From positions 124,001-188,000 of the forward strand of contig NZ_JACXIZ010000012.1 of the NCBI RefSeq assembly GCF_014705605.1: a DNA stretch of 64,000 nt, written 5' to 3'. The notes beneath the pieces are model-generated. The model saw only the letters and a program-made list of their open reading frames with translations, did no database searches and was not told where the DNA came from. The stretch comes from Paenibacillus sabuli. Its GTDB lineage: Bacteria; Bacillota; Bacilli; Paenibacillales; Paenibacillaceae. Positions 33,191 to 41,747 of the stretch are shown here, one piece after another. How positions within the stretch are numbered: position 1 is the stretch's first letter; every line of letters starts with the position of its first letter. The position numbers and the translations under genes are program-made.

Positions 33191-35773
33191 TTACCAGACG
33201 ATCTCGATTGTCCCGCTGATGGCCGCAAGCTGCAGGAAGCCGCGACGAATACAGCCCGCCACATCAAGCTCCGTCTCCCCATGCGCGACCTCTACGCGTC
33301 CGCTGCTCGCAGCCTCCGGCGGCAACGCCACCGTGAGCCGCGCCTCCCTCAGCCCGCTCACGACCAGCTTGCGCTGCGGCAGCTCGCCGAGCGTGCGCTT
33401 GGCACGCGTCGGATCGGGCGCCGCCTCGCGACAAGTGACGAGCGCGGGCTCCGGCTGATCGACGAACACGCGGCATTCCTTGGCGAAGGCGCCGTCCAGC
33501 GCCAGCTCGGCAGCGCCCGGACCGGCCAGCGCGGTCATACCCGTCGGCAGCGGCACCCCCTCCGGGAAGCGCATCCGGAAGGAGACGGACGTGTCGCGCC
33601 TCGAGCCGACGAGCCGCTGCGCGCCCGCCCGGCGCGGCGCCAGCAGCATCGCCGACGGGGAAGCGGCGTCCGCCTTGGTCTGCAGCAGCGTGTAGCCGAA
33701 GTCCTGCAGCAAATAGCGCGCCACGACCGCGCTGTCGCCGAGGGCGGCATCCTGGCGCACCGGCAGATGCGTGACGATGCCGTCCTGCAGCGGCAGTGAG
33801 CCGCGCAGCCAGCAGACGGCGCCTCCCTGCCACTGCGGCAGCGAGCGACTGAGCGCGAACAGCCGCTCCTGCCCTTGCACCGCGACGCGCGCCCGGATGC
33901 GGGTATGCGGATCAGCCGCATCGGCACACAGCTCGCCCAGTCCGCCGTCGGAGACGAGCGGGCGATGGTCGATGCGCATCTCGCGCGACGATCCCCCCGC
34001 GATCTCGTCGGTCTGCGCGTCGATCGTCAGCTCGCCCTCGCCGCTCAGCGGCTCGACCTGCCGCACATTGAGCAGCTCGGCCAGCGCCGCATCCCGCACC
34101 GGACCGTACAGCAGTACACGTCCGCCGCAGGCCACCCAGTCGGCGATCCGCTGCGCGTCGTCGCCGCGCAGCCAGCTGGTGGCGACGACGAGGATCGTCT
34201 CCGCGAGCGCGGCGCCCCCCATACCTTCCGCGCCTTCCGAATCCCTCGTGCCTGCGTCTCGCCCGGCTATGATCCCCGCCTCCAGCAAGCGAGCGGCGTG
34301 CACCGAGCTGATACAGCCGGATACCGGCAAGCCTTCGTTGATCGCATGGCGCATGAACCAGTCGTGGAAGAAGATCGACCCGGTCTGCGGCGGCGTAGCG
34401 GCCGCTGCATCATGCAGTTCGTCGAACGGATAGACCCAGGTCATCAGCCCCGGCGCATCGGGAAAATCGCGCAGCGCCCGCCGCACATGCGCCGACACCT
34501 CCAGCGCCGTATCCTCGGGCAGCTCGCCGTACTCTGTGTCGATCGTGAGCAGCTCGACGATGCCCGGCGCCTGGGGTTGCCCTTCCGCATCCAGCCGCGC
34601 CACGCTTAGCGGCAGGTAGATATCATGCGGCTGGCGGTCATACAGATCGGTCCACGGATTCTGCCAGAACCACGGGTCGTTCGGATAATAGCGGAACGGA
34701 TACGTCTCGCCCGGCAGCGCTGCGATGCGCGACAGATAGCCGGTCAGCTCCAGGCCGAAGTCGTGATTGAGCGCGCCCCACGGCGAATTGGGCGGCGGAT
34801 AGGCCAGGTAGCCCCGCTCGTACAGCTCGCGTATCGGGATGCAGTCCTTGGCCAGGTCCATGCCGGTGCCGTAGTTCGTGCCGCGCACCTCGATGCGCGT
34901 GTCCGGACAGGCGGCGTGGAAGGCATCCCAGAAGCCGAGCACCTTGCCCGAGAGCTCCGCGCGATCGGCCAGCGGCATGTTCGTGCCGTCATAGTTAGCC
35001 CCCAGATACGTCCAGGGGAAGTACGACAGCCCGAAGCCGTTGGAGAACCAGATATAGTCGAAGCCGAGCGCAGGCAGGAAGCTCGCGCACTGGCCGCCGA
35101 GGAACTCCCCGAACGGCGTCCCCTCGGGAATGCCGTCCGGATAGGCAGCGTAGCGGACATCGTCCGCATGCAGCGTCGCCCACGGGCAGACGACGGTGTA
35201 GCTGGCCCGCAGGCCGATCGGGCGGCCGCCGAGCTCGGCCCGGTTGATCTCGGGGTGGTCCTTGTACTTGAAGTCGGAATAGGCGAATTCCGGGCCCGCG
35301 TCGAATGTCGCGCCGACCTCCACCGGGATGCCGCAACGCGCGCGGCCGACCCGCTTGAGCGCGGCGATCACGCGCTGCAGGTCGCGATACGTGAAGCGCG
35401 CCGGCTCCGGCGTGTACAGGATCGCCGTCTTGCGGTCGCGCTTGCCATCCGTGATATGGTCGAAGGTCCACTCGTTGGCGAAGCCGATGTAGCGACCCCA
35501 CTCCAGCTCGCGGCCGAGCTCGCCGTCCCAGACGAGAATCTCGCTGCCGTCGGCCGTCCACAGCAGCACGGATGCCGTATCCGCCATGTCCAGCAAAGGC
35601 GCCCACTGGCGGAACGCCTCCTCGCATACCGCCTCGATCGCCTCGTCCGTCAGGCTGCGGAACGGCTTGAGGCTCATCTCCAGCGTCACCCGCCGCAGCC
35701 GCCGATCTGCCGCCCGGTCGCGTCCGGCCCGGCTGCCCGGCCTGGTGACGTCGACTTCCCCGTTCCTATTCAT
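33191..35773 (-). CDS. Uncharacterised protein, probable TIM-barrel carbohydrate-active enzyme
   Basis: 860 residues, no signal peptide, so cytoplasmic. The N-terminal 480 residues look like a TIM barrel: strands such as IPVEVGATFDAGPEF, GFDYIWFSNGFGL and TRIEVRGTNYGTG carry acidic residues at strand ends, as in glycoside hydrolases. The rest looks like a flavodoxin/Rossmann-type module (ILVVATSWLRGDDA, VLLYGPV) and beta-rich domains, recalling beta-galactosidase trimerisation regions. I cannot place it in a named family. It overlaps the isomerase stop by 4 bp, so it probably acts in the same sugar pathway. GAGGTG lies 8 nt before the ATG at 35773; a GTG three codons earlier is possible. Confidence 0.6.
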   Translation of the reverse strand: MNRNGEVDVTRPGSRAGRDRAADRRLRRVTLEMSLKPFRSLTDEAIEAVCEEAFRQWAPLLDMADTASVLLWTADGSEILVWDGELGRELEWGRYIGFANEWTFDHITDGKRDRKTAILYTPEPARFTYRDLQRVIAALKRVGRARCGIPVEVGATFDAGPEFAYSDFKYKDHPEINRAELGGRPIGLRASYTVVCPWATLHADDVRYAAYPDGIPEGTPFGEFLGGQCASFLPALGFDYIWFSNGFGLSYFPWTYLGANYDGTNMPLADRAELSGKVLGFWDAFHAACPDTRIEVRGTNYGTGMDLAKDCIPIRELYERGYLAYPPPNSPWGALNHDFGLELTGYLSRIAALPGETYPFRYYPNDPWFWQNPWTDLYDRQPHDIYLPLSVARLDAEGQPQAPGIVELLTIDTEYGELPEDTALEVSAHVRRALRDFPDAPGLMTWVYPFDELHDAAAATPPQTGSIFFHDWFMRHAINEGLPVSGCISSVHAARLLEAGIIAGRDAGTRDSEGAEGMGGAALAETILVVATSWLRGDDAQRIADWVACGGRVLLYGPVRDAALAELLNVRQVEPLSGEGELTIDAQTDEIAGGSSREMRIDHRPLVSDGGLGELCADAADPHTRIRARVAVQGQERLFALSRSLPQWQGGAVCWLRGSLPLQDGIVTHLPVRQDAALGDSAVVARYLLQDFGYTLLQTKADAASPSAMLLAPRRAGAQRLVGSRRDTSVSFRMRFPEGVPLPTGMTALAGPGAAELALDGAFAKECRVFVDQPEPALVTCREAAPDPTRAKRTLGELPQRKLVVSGLREARLTVALPPEAASSGRVEVAHGETELDVAGCIRRGFLQLAAISGTIEIVW

Positions 35774-37215
35774 ACGTGACACACCTCGATTCCCATAATA
35801 TTAGCCACACTGGCGATCTGCGCCGCGACATGCCCTGTGCCGAGCGCGAAGTGATGCGTCGGTCCTGCTGCGCACCATTGCTCGACGAACTCGGCCACCG
35901 GACGACCGAAGCTGCAGCGCGTGTTCGTATTGCCGGTCTGCGGGATCGCTCCCGCCACCGATTCGCCCTCCGTGACGACCATGCGGTAGCGGCCGTGCTC
36001 GTTCTGCGACAGGCTCAGCAGCGTCACCGGCCCCGTCTTGATGCTGAATTCGACGCCGAGCCCGGAGCCGGCCTTGCCGTGGAACAGCTCCAGCCCGCGG
36101 ATGATCGGCCGGCCCTCGCTGATCTGGATGTTGTGCGGGCCGTCATGACCGACCAGCACGACGTTGTCGGCGAAGTCGCACGGGTGCAGCTCGGCGAACG
36201 AGCCGCCCGCGCCGAGCCGGTCCATGATCAGCATCGCCGCACAGGTCTTCAGGTCGGCCTCGCCGGACAGCGGCACGCCCTTGCCGGTCAGCAGCGAGTT
36301 GCCGAGCACCATATTCGCCCCGATGCGCTCGAATGCATTGCCGTCCAGTCCCTTGTAATAGTACGCGAGCCCGGTCAGCCCGTAATCGGCGACCAGCCGG
36401 TCGAGCCCGACCGCGACCTTGGCCGCCCATGCCAGATGCTCCGGCGCAACCGGGCGTGTCACCGGGTCGATGAATGGATCGGCGATGGTGAAGACGCTGT
36501 GAATCTGCTCCAGCTTGGCCTGGATCTCCTGCTCGGAGGCGGCATGGACGCGCTGGGCCAGATCGTCCATCTCCAGCATCCGCACATGGCTGCCGAAGGT
36601 CGCCGTGAACGCCGTCGGGTCGGAATTCATGTCGTACATGCCCTCGTACGTGTGCCCGAGGTAGCCGATCGTGGCGCGCTTGAAGGCCGCAGTCGCGCGG
36701 GCGACACGGCACCAGGCGGCGATCTGTGCGGTCGCGCGCTCATCGCCGCGCAGCGTGCCGACGATCATCCCCGCCGCCGGCCGGCCGGCGCGCCGCAGCA
36801 CGCCGCCGATCTCCGGCAGGGCGCAGATGTTGTCGTTGGCGAGCTGCATATAGGTCGTGGTGCGGCTGTAGTCCAGCTTATCCAGCGGCTGTAGCGCGAC
36901 CAGCACGGCGGGCACCCCGCCCGCATTCAGGATGACCGTGGCAGCCGACGACGACGTGACGTAGGTCGTGAGGAAGCAGAAGAGCAGGTCGAGATCCTCG
37001 CCCTTCAGCCGCGCGGCCGCCGCGAATGCGCTTTCGACGCTGTCCACGAAGCCGCCGGAGACGAGCTCGACCTCCTGCTCGCCGAGCATATCCTCGAAGA
37101 TGCGGCCATAGCCCTGCAGCTCCTCCTTGAGACCGGGGAATTGCGGCCAGTACGGCGCGTGGCCGATATGGACGACCCCGACCCTGGCCTTTCGTAATTG
37201 GAATATAGATGACAT
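35770..37215 (-). CDS. L-fucose/L-arabinose isomerase-family protein
   Basis: 481 residues. VGVVHIGHAPYWPQFPGL at the start, FCFLTTYVTSS, LQPLDKLDYSRTT, GTNTRCSFG-like residues (NTNTRCSFGRP) and THHFALGTGHVA at the end match the arabinose/fucose isomerase superfamily, including a metal-binding His near the C-terminus. It would turn an aldose into a ketose in the cytosol; the sugar cannot be told from sequence. The ATG at 37215 sits where the family begins, though GGAGGG is 15 nt away. Divergent from an AraC regulator and coupled to the unknown gene. Confidence 0.8.
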   Translation of the reverse strand: MSSIFQLRKARVGVVHIGHAPYWPQFPGLKEELQGYGRIFEDMLGEQEVELVSGGFVDSVESAFAAAARLKGEDLDLLFCFLTTYVTSSSAATVILNAGGVPAVLVALQPLDKLDYSRTTTYMQLANDNICALPEIGGVLRRAGRPAAGMIVGTLRGDERATAQIAAWCRVARATAAFKRATIGYLGHTYEGMYDMNSDPTAFTATFGSHVRMLEMDDLAQRVHAASEQEIQAKLEQIHSVFTIADPFIDPVTRPVAPEHLAWAAKVAVGLDRLVADYGLTGLAYYYKGLDGNAFERIGANMVLGNSLLTGKGVPLSGEADLKTCAAMLIMDRLGAGGSFAELHPCDFADNVVLVGHDGPHNIQISEGRPIIRGLELFHGKAGSGLGVEFSIKTGPVTLLSLSQNEHGRYRMVVTEGESVAGAIPQTGNTNTRCSFGRPVAEFVEQWCAAGPTHHFALGTGHVAAQIASVANIMGIEVCHV

Positions 37216-37274
37216 ATTGTAGATGCATCTCCCTCCGTCGTATTCTATACTAATCTTAGAGAATAGCGGAGTAT

Positions 37275-37358
37275 GGCTCAATGAGCCTCACTATTAGTTT
37301 TTGAAGGATTCTATCATTAGAGAAAATCTATCGTCAGAAAATATCGTCGGAGAAAAAT
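37275..37358. promoter_or_regulatory. Likely AraC control region, three A-rich direct repeats
   Basis: Repeats of the form TATCRTYRGA-plus-AAAA start at 37312, 37329 and 37342, just before the AraC gene. A short palindrome GGCTCAATGAGCC lies at 37275-37287. This is the divergent region between the isomerase and AraC genes. Confidence 0.45.
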
Positions 37359-37371
37359 GGAGGTGCGCGGA

Positions 37372-38214
37372 ATGATCGAGCCGGTGGCCATCTATTATGA
37401 ACAGTGCGAGCCGGGCTGGCACGTCCCCGAGGGACGGGCGCCCAATGCGATCCTGCTGCTCGTGACCAAAGGAACGATGCTGTATTGCGCGGGCGGGCGC
37501 GATTACCGCCTGGAGAAGGGCGACCTGCTGCATGTGCCCGTCGGGGTCATGCGCGCGGCGCCGCCGTCAACTGCGGCGCATGAGATGTATGTGGCGCATT
37601 ATACGTACGCGGGGGATGGTGAGACGCTGCCCCTGCTCGCCCCCGGCGATGCGCCTCGGTACAGCCGTCTGCTGCAAGCCGACTACATGAAGCAGCGCTT
37701 CTCCCTGCTCGCCCAGCACTGGCTGCGCAAGCCGCCCTATGCGAAGGCGCTGTGCCATGCGATCCTGCTGGAGATGCTGGCGATCGTCTGCGAGGAGACC
37801 GATCCGCAGGCGCAGCAGCCGGACAAGGCGTACCGCCTTGTCTCGCAGCTGCAGAGCCATATCGCGGCCAACTACCGGCGGGCGATCCCGATGGCGGAGC
37901 TGGCGCGGCTCGCCGACCGCACGCCCAATCACATCAGCCGGATGTTCCGCCAGGCGACGGGCCAGACCGTCACCGCCTACATTCGGCAGATTCGCATCGC
38001 CGCCGCCTGCGACCTGCTCAGCAATTCGCAGATGAACGTCGGCGAGGTATCGGAGTTTCTCGGCTTTTGCGAGCAGTCGTATTTCAACAAGGTATTCAAG
38101 GAAGTGACCGGCTCCCTGCCCTCGGCCTACATGAAGGAGCGTGTCAAGCTGTGGCGGGATGGGGGGCCGCCACAGCAAAAAGGATTCCCTCTCGGGAATC
38201 CTTCAGGTGGCTGA
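37372..38214 (+). CDS. AraC-family regulator of the sugar locus
   Basis: 280 residues. A cupin-like N-terminal sensor (PNAILLLVTKGTMLYCAGGRDYRLEKGDLLHVPVGVM) is followed by two helix-turn-helix motifs (MAELARLADRTPNHISRMFRQATG and VGEVSEFLGFCEQSYFNKVFKEVTG). It probably activates the divergent isomerase operon and perhaps the sulfatase operon when the sugar is present. GGAGGT lies 7 nt before the ATG at 37372. The last codons contain the hairpin that ends the opposing sulfatase transcript, an economical overlap. Confidence 0.9.
   Translation: MIEPVAIYYEQCEPGWHVPEGRAPNAILLLVTKGTMLYCAGGRDYRLEKGDLLHVPVGVMRAAPPSTAAHEMYVAHYTYAGDGETLPLLAPGDAPRYSRLLQADYMKQRFSLLAQHWLRKPPYAKALCHAILLEMLAIVCEETDPQAQQPDKAYRLVSQLQSHIAANYRRAIPMAELARLADRTPNHISRMFRQATGQTVTAYIRQIRIAAACDLLSNSQMNVGEVSEFLGFCEQSYFNKVFKEVTGSLPSAYMKERVKLWRDGGPPQQKGFPLGNPSGG
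38175..38203 (-). terminator. Terminator of the sulfatase operon, inside the AraC gene
   Basis: AAGGATTCCC (38180-38189) pairs perfectly with 38194-38203 over a 4-nt loop. On the minus strand TTTTTGC follows. It lies within the 3' coding end of the AraC gene. Confidence 0.65.
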
Positions 38215-38268
38215 ATCATAGCAGGGCGGCGTATCCTGATCTCTGTTAACTTGCTTCTGGGCAAGCGC

Positions 38269-38286
38269 GTGGGAAACCTTTCCCAC
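38269..38286. other. Short perfect hairpin
   Basis: GTGGGAAA (38269-38276) pairs with TTTCCCAC (38279-38286). It lies between the convergent AraC and sulfatase genes. The gap 38215-38437 otherwise shows no gene. Confidence 0.4.
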
Positions 38287-38437
38287 CTCTAATGAATCAG
38301 CCAGAACTAGTATACGCTAAATCTTTATCCATCTGATTCATGCCAAACGGGGCCAAGAAGCGATGAATGCCATCGGGATCGAGGAAGCGCAATGCTGCAG
38401 GTGGCCCCGATCTCTTCCGGAATGCTCCAGCCCTCCC

Positions 38438-39796
38438 CTACCCCCGCACTTCGTGCGGGGGCACCTTGCGCTGGCCCGCCGCCACAGGCGGAGCCGACTC
38501 GATGGCCGGCGCGGCCTCGCCAGCCTCGGTCATGCGCCGGATCAGCGTCTCGCGCAGCACGTCCGCCACCTCGCGATGCGAGGCGTAGCCCGCCAGATTG
38601 GTCAGCTCGTACGGGTCGGCATACAGGTCGTACAGGAATTCCTCCACGTAGCGCGGCGCAGACGCATCCCGCACCGGATCGGCATCCGGGGCGCTGACGC
38701 TGTACTTCCAGCGCTTCGTGCGGATCGCCCGCCCGACCTGGGATTCGCTGATCTGCACGAATACCTCCTGCGGCCAATCCGCATCCCCCCCGCGCAAGAG
38801 CGGCAGCATCGAGCGGCCCTGCATGTGGTCCGGCACCTCGATGCCGGAGGCGTCCAGCAGCGTCGGCACGAGGTCGACGAGGCTGACCAGCTCGCTGACG
38901 CGGCCGCGCCCGGTGAAGCCCGGCCCGTACAGCGCGGTCGGCACGCGGATCGAGCTCTCGTGGCAGGAGCGCTTGTACTCGCCGTTGCGCGTCTTGAAGT
39001 GCGAGGCGTGGTCGGAGGTGAACAAGATGATCGTGTCCTGATCGAGCTGCAGGCTGCGCAGCGCGTCGAGCACGCGGCCGAGCGCCTCGTCGAGCCGCTT
39101 CACCATGCCGTAGTAGCCGCCCAGATGCTGCGGGGCGGTGCCGCCCAGCGCCGCCAGGTCGGGCGGCGTCCAACGCGACGTGTAGGTGTCGCGGTAGACG
39201 TCCGGCGCCGGGTAATCGTCGCGGTGATTCTGATGATGCGGCTCCAGGAACGACAGAAACAGGAAGAACGGATTGTCCTGCTGCCCGTCGATGAAGCGGA
39301 TCGCCGCATCGGTCAAGGCGTCGACGCGGTAGCCCGGCAGTTGCACCGCCTCGTTCGCTTCATTGTACAGCCTCGTCTCATAGGCGTCGGACGTATGCTC
39401 CAGCGCGTCGGCGGCGAGCCAGTGCTTGTACCCGCCGCGCAGCTCCTCCGGCACCGGCTCGGTGCGCGTGCAGGCCAGGTGCCACTTGCCGATGTAACCG
39501 GTCTCATATCCGGCTTCATTATAGTAGCCGGCCAGCGTCGGCAGGTCCCGGCGCAGCGGAATGCCGTTGGTGAAGCAGCCGGTCTCCGTGGCGTACAGAC
39601 CGGTCTGCAGGCAGGAGCGGGCCGGCCCGCAGACCGGCTGACAGGTGAAGGCGTGCTCCAGATGCGTCCCCATCTGCGCCATCCGGTCGAAGTTCGGCGT
39701 CAGCCCGAGCGGATTGCCGTGAACCCCCGTCGTGTCCCAGCGCTGCTGATCGGTGAAGAATACGATCACATTCGGTTGCTTGCGTGTTGCCTCCAT
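38438..39796 (-). CDS. Cytoplasmic sulfatase (S1-type, CxPxR)
   Basis: 452 residues, no signal peptide. NVIVFFTDQQRWD gives the first metal-binding acidic motif; C56-G-P-A-R60 is the CxPxR core whose Cys must be converted to formylglycine; GKWHL and FTSDHASHF supply other active-site residues. It would remove sulfate from an imported sugar. No formylglycine-generating enzyme or radical-SAM maturase is in the window. GGGAGAGG precedes the ATG at 39796. It follows the ABC permease genes on the same strand, 154 bp after them. The last codons form a 9-bp hairpin (38441-38461) abutting the stop. Confidence 0.9.
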   Translation of the reverse strand: MEATRKQPNVIVFFTDQQRWDTTGVHGNPLGLTPNFDRMAQMGTHLEHAFTCQPVCGPARSCLQTGLYATETGCFTNGIPLRRDLPTLAGYYNEAGYETGYIGKWHLACTRTEPVPEELRGGYKHWLAADALEHTSDAYETRLYNEANEAVQLPGYRVDALTDAAIRFIDGQQDNPFFLFLSFLEPHHQNHRDDYPAPDVYRDTYTSRWTPPDLAALGGTAPQHLGGYYGMVKRLDEALGRVLDALRSLQLDQDTIILFTSDHASHFKTRNGEYKRSCHESSIRVPTALYGPGFTGRGRVSELVSLVDLVPTLLDASGIEVPDHMQGRSMLPLLRGGDADWPQEVFVQISESQVGRAIRTKRWKYSVSAPDADPVRDASAPRYVEEFLYDLYADPYELTNLAGYASHREVADVLRETLIRRMTEAGEAAPAIESAPPVAAGQRKVPPHEVRG

Positions 39797-39887
39797 GCAT
39801 CCTCTCCCTTTCCCTGCTCGATTGTGCCAAGGCGAACCGGCGGGTCCGCCTTTGGGCACCACGTTTCGTTTTCATCTAGAACGCCGC

Positions 39888-39935
39888 AGTCCGCTCGCAT
39901 GTCGGGCGCCTTACCGGCGCGCATGCGAGCGGACT
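39888..39935. other. Large inverted repeat between permease and sulfatase genes
   Basis: AGTCCGCTCGCATG (39888-39901) pairs perfectly with 39922-39935, with an inner GGCGCC stem and no T-run. It may be a partial terminator or a 3'-end stabiliser that sets the ratio of transporter to sulfatase mRNA. Confidence 0.55.
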
Positions 39936-39950
39936 TGTCTCCCTTCCATT

Positions 39951-40781
39951 TTACCCTTTTAGACCGGTCGTTGAAATCCCTTCCACGAAGTATTTCTGGG
40001 CCATGAAAAACACGGCGATGCAAGGAACGATCGTGACGACGGACATCGCCATGACCTGATTCCAGTTGACCGCGCCCTCGTTGTCCAGCACCATCCGCAG
40101 ACCGAGCGCGACCGTGTATTTCGAGACGCTGTTGATGTAGATTAGCGCGGTAAAAAATTCATTCCACGTCCAGATGAACTGAAAAATGCAGACCGAGATC
40201 AGCGCCGGCGTCGCCAGCGGCAGCAGCACCCGCGTGAGGATACCGAACGAATTGCACCCGTCGATCACCGCAGCCTCGTCAAGATCGCGCGGAATGCCGC
40301 GCAGGAACTGGACGATCAGGAAGACGAAGAAGGCGTTGACGGCGAGCAGCGCCGGCGCGTAGAACGGCAGATACGAATTAAGCCAGCCGAAATTGCGGAA
40401 CAGGATGTAGCGCGGGATCATGACGACCGCATCCGGCAGCATCAACGTCGAGATCATGAGCGCAAAAAACAGCTTCTTGAACGGAAAGTTGAACCGGGCG
40501 AAGCCGTAGGCGACGATCAGGCTGGAGAACATCGTCATCAGCACGACCGGGACGACGAGCACGAACGTATTGGTGAAAAAGCGGCCGAAACTCGTGCGCC
40601 CCACCCCCTCCCAGCCGCGCTCATAAGCGCCCCACACGATCTCCGACGGGATCAGCCCGATTGACGAAAAAATTTCGTTATTGGGCTTGAAGGAGGCGGA
40701 TACGAGCCAGAGCAGCGGGTACAGGAAGAGCAGGCCGAGCATCGACAGCAGGAGAAAAAATCCGGCTTTTTTGAGCGTCAT
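39951..40781 (-). CDS. Carbohydrate ABC transporter permease, MalG/AraQ type
   Basis: 276 residues, six membrane helices. The EAA motif is visible as DEAAVIDGCNSFGILTRVLLPLATPAL. This is the second permease subunit of a CUT1 sugar importer. Its ATG overlaps the TGA of the first permease gene (ATGA). No ATPase is encoded nearby, so it likely uses a shared MsmK/MalK-type ATPase, as is normal for CUT1 systems in this group. Confidence 0.93.
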   Translation of the reverse strand: MTLKKAGFFLLLSMLGLLFLYPLLWLVSASFKPNNEIFSSIGLIPSEIVWGAYERGWEGVGRTSFGRFFTNTFVLVVPVVLMTMFSSLIVAYGFARFNFPFKKLFFALMISTLMLPDAVVMIPRYILFRNFGWLNSYLPFYAPALLAVNAFFVFLIVQFLRGIPRDLDEAAVIDGCNSFGILTRVLLPLATPALISVCIFQFIWTWNEFFTALIYINSVSKYTVALGLRMVLDNEGAVNWNQVMAMSVVTIVPCIAVFFMAQKYFVEGISTTGLKG

Positions 40782-41725
40782 CGTCCGTCCCCCCCGTCCT
40801 CATAGTGCGCCCAGCGGTTCGACGTCTTGAACAGAATCAGCGTAAACGCCAAAATGATGACGAACAGCACCCACGACTGCGCGGAGGCGTAGCCCATCTT
40901 GAAAAATTGAAAGGCGTTGTCGTACAGCATCAGCCCGTACAGATAGGTGGCCTTGGTCGGCCCGCCGTCCGTAATGACGAAGGCCGCCGTGAACTGCTGG
41001 AAGGCGTTGATCATCTGCATGATCAGGTTAAACAGCACGATCGGCGTCAGCATCGGCAGCGTAATCGAGAAGAACGCCCGCGCCTTGCCCGCGCCGTCCA
41101 CACGCGAGGCCTCGTACAATTCCCTGGGCACCTGCTTGAGCCCGGCCAGGAATAGCACCATCGAGGAGCCGAATTCCCACACCGGCAGCAGCGTAATTGT
41201 GAACAGCGCAAGCTGCGGATCGCCGAGCCAATTGAGCGCCGGAATCGACAAGTAGGACAGCACCTCGTTGACCATGCCCTCGCGCATGAACAGGAAGCGC
41301 CACAGCACCGAGACCGCTACGCTGCCGCCGAGGATCGACGGCAAGTAGTAGATCGTGCGGTAGATGCCCATGCCGCGCATCGTGCGGTTGAGCAGCATCG
41401 CGACCAGCAGCGCCACGACGAGCTTGGCCGGCACGGCCATCACGACGTACAGCAGCGTCACGCGCAGCGACTGATAGAAATCCGGGTCCTTGGTGAACAT
41501 CTCGATGTAGTTAGCCAGCCCGACGAACCGCTGCTCCCGCACCATGCTGTAATCCGTGAAGGAATAGATCAGCGAGGCGACGAACGGCACGAGCGTCAGC
41601 ACGATGAAGCCCAGTATCCACGGGCTAATATAGAGGAGACCGATGCGCTGTCCCTTCGCGCGCCGCTTCCGCGGCAGCCGCAGCCGCGGCGACGCGGAGG
41701 CGCCTGCTGCCGGTTGGTTGTTCAT
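40778..41725 (-). CDS. Carbohydrate ABC transporter permease, MalF/UgpA type
   Basis: 315 residues, six membrane helices after a basic N-terminus. The EAA loop is ELYEASRVDGAGKARAFFSITLPMLTP. This is the first permease subunit of the CUT1 importer. AAGGATGTG precedes the ATG. It lies 22 bp after the solute-binding protein gene. Confidence 0.93.
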   Translation of the reverse strand: MNNQPAAGASASPRLRLPRKRRAKGQRIGLLYISPWILGFIVLTLVPFVASLIYSFTDYSMVREQRFVGLANYIEMFTKDPDFYQSLRVTLLYVVMAVPAKLVVALLVAMLLNRTMRGMGIYRTIYYLPSILGGSVAVSVLWRFLFMREGMVNEVLSYLSIPALNWLGDPQLALFTITLLPVWEFGSSMVLFLAGLKQVPRELYEASRVDGAGKARAFFSITLPMLTPIVLFNLIMQMINAFQQFTAAFVITDGGPTKATYLYGLMLYDNAFQFFKMGYASAQSWVLFVIILAFTLILFKTSNRWAHYEDGGDGR

Positions 41726-41747
41726 TTTCTTTCACATCCTTCGCTGC

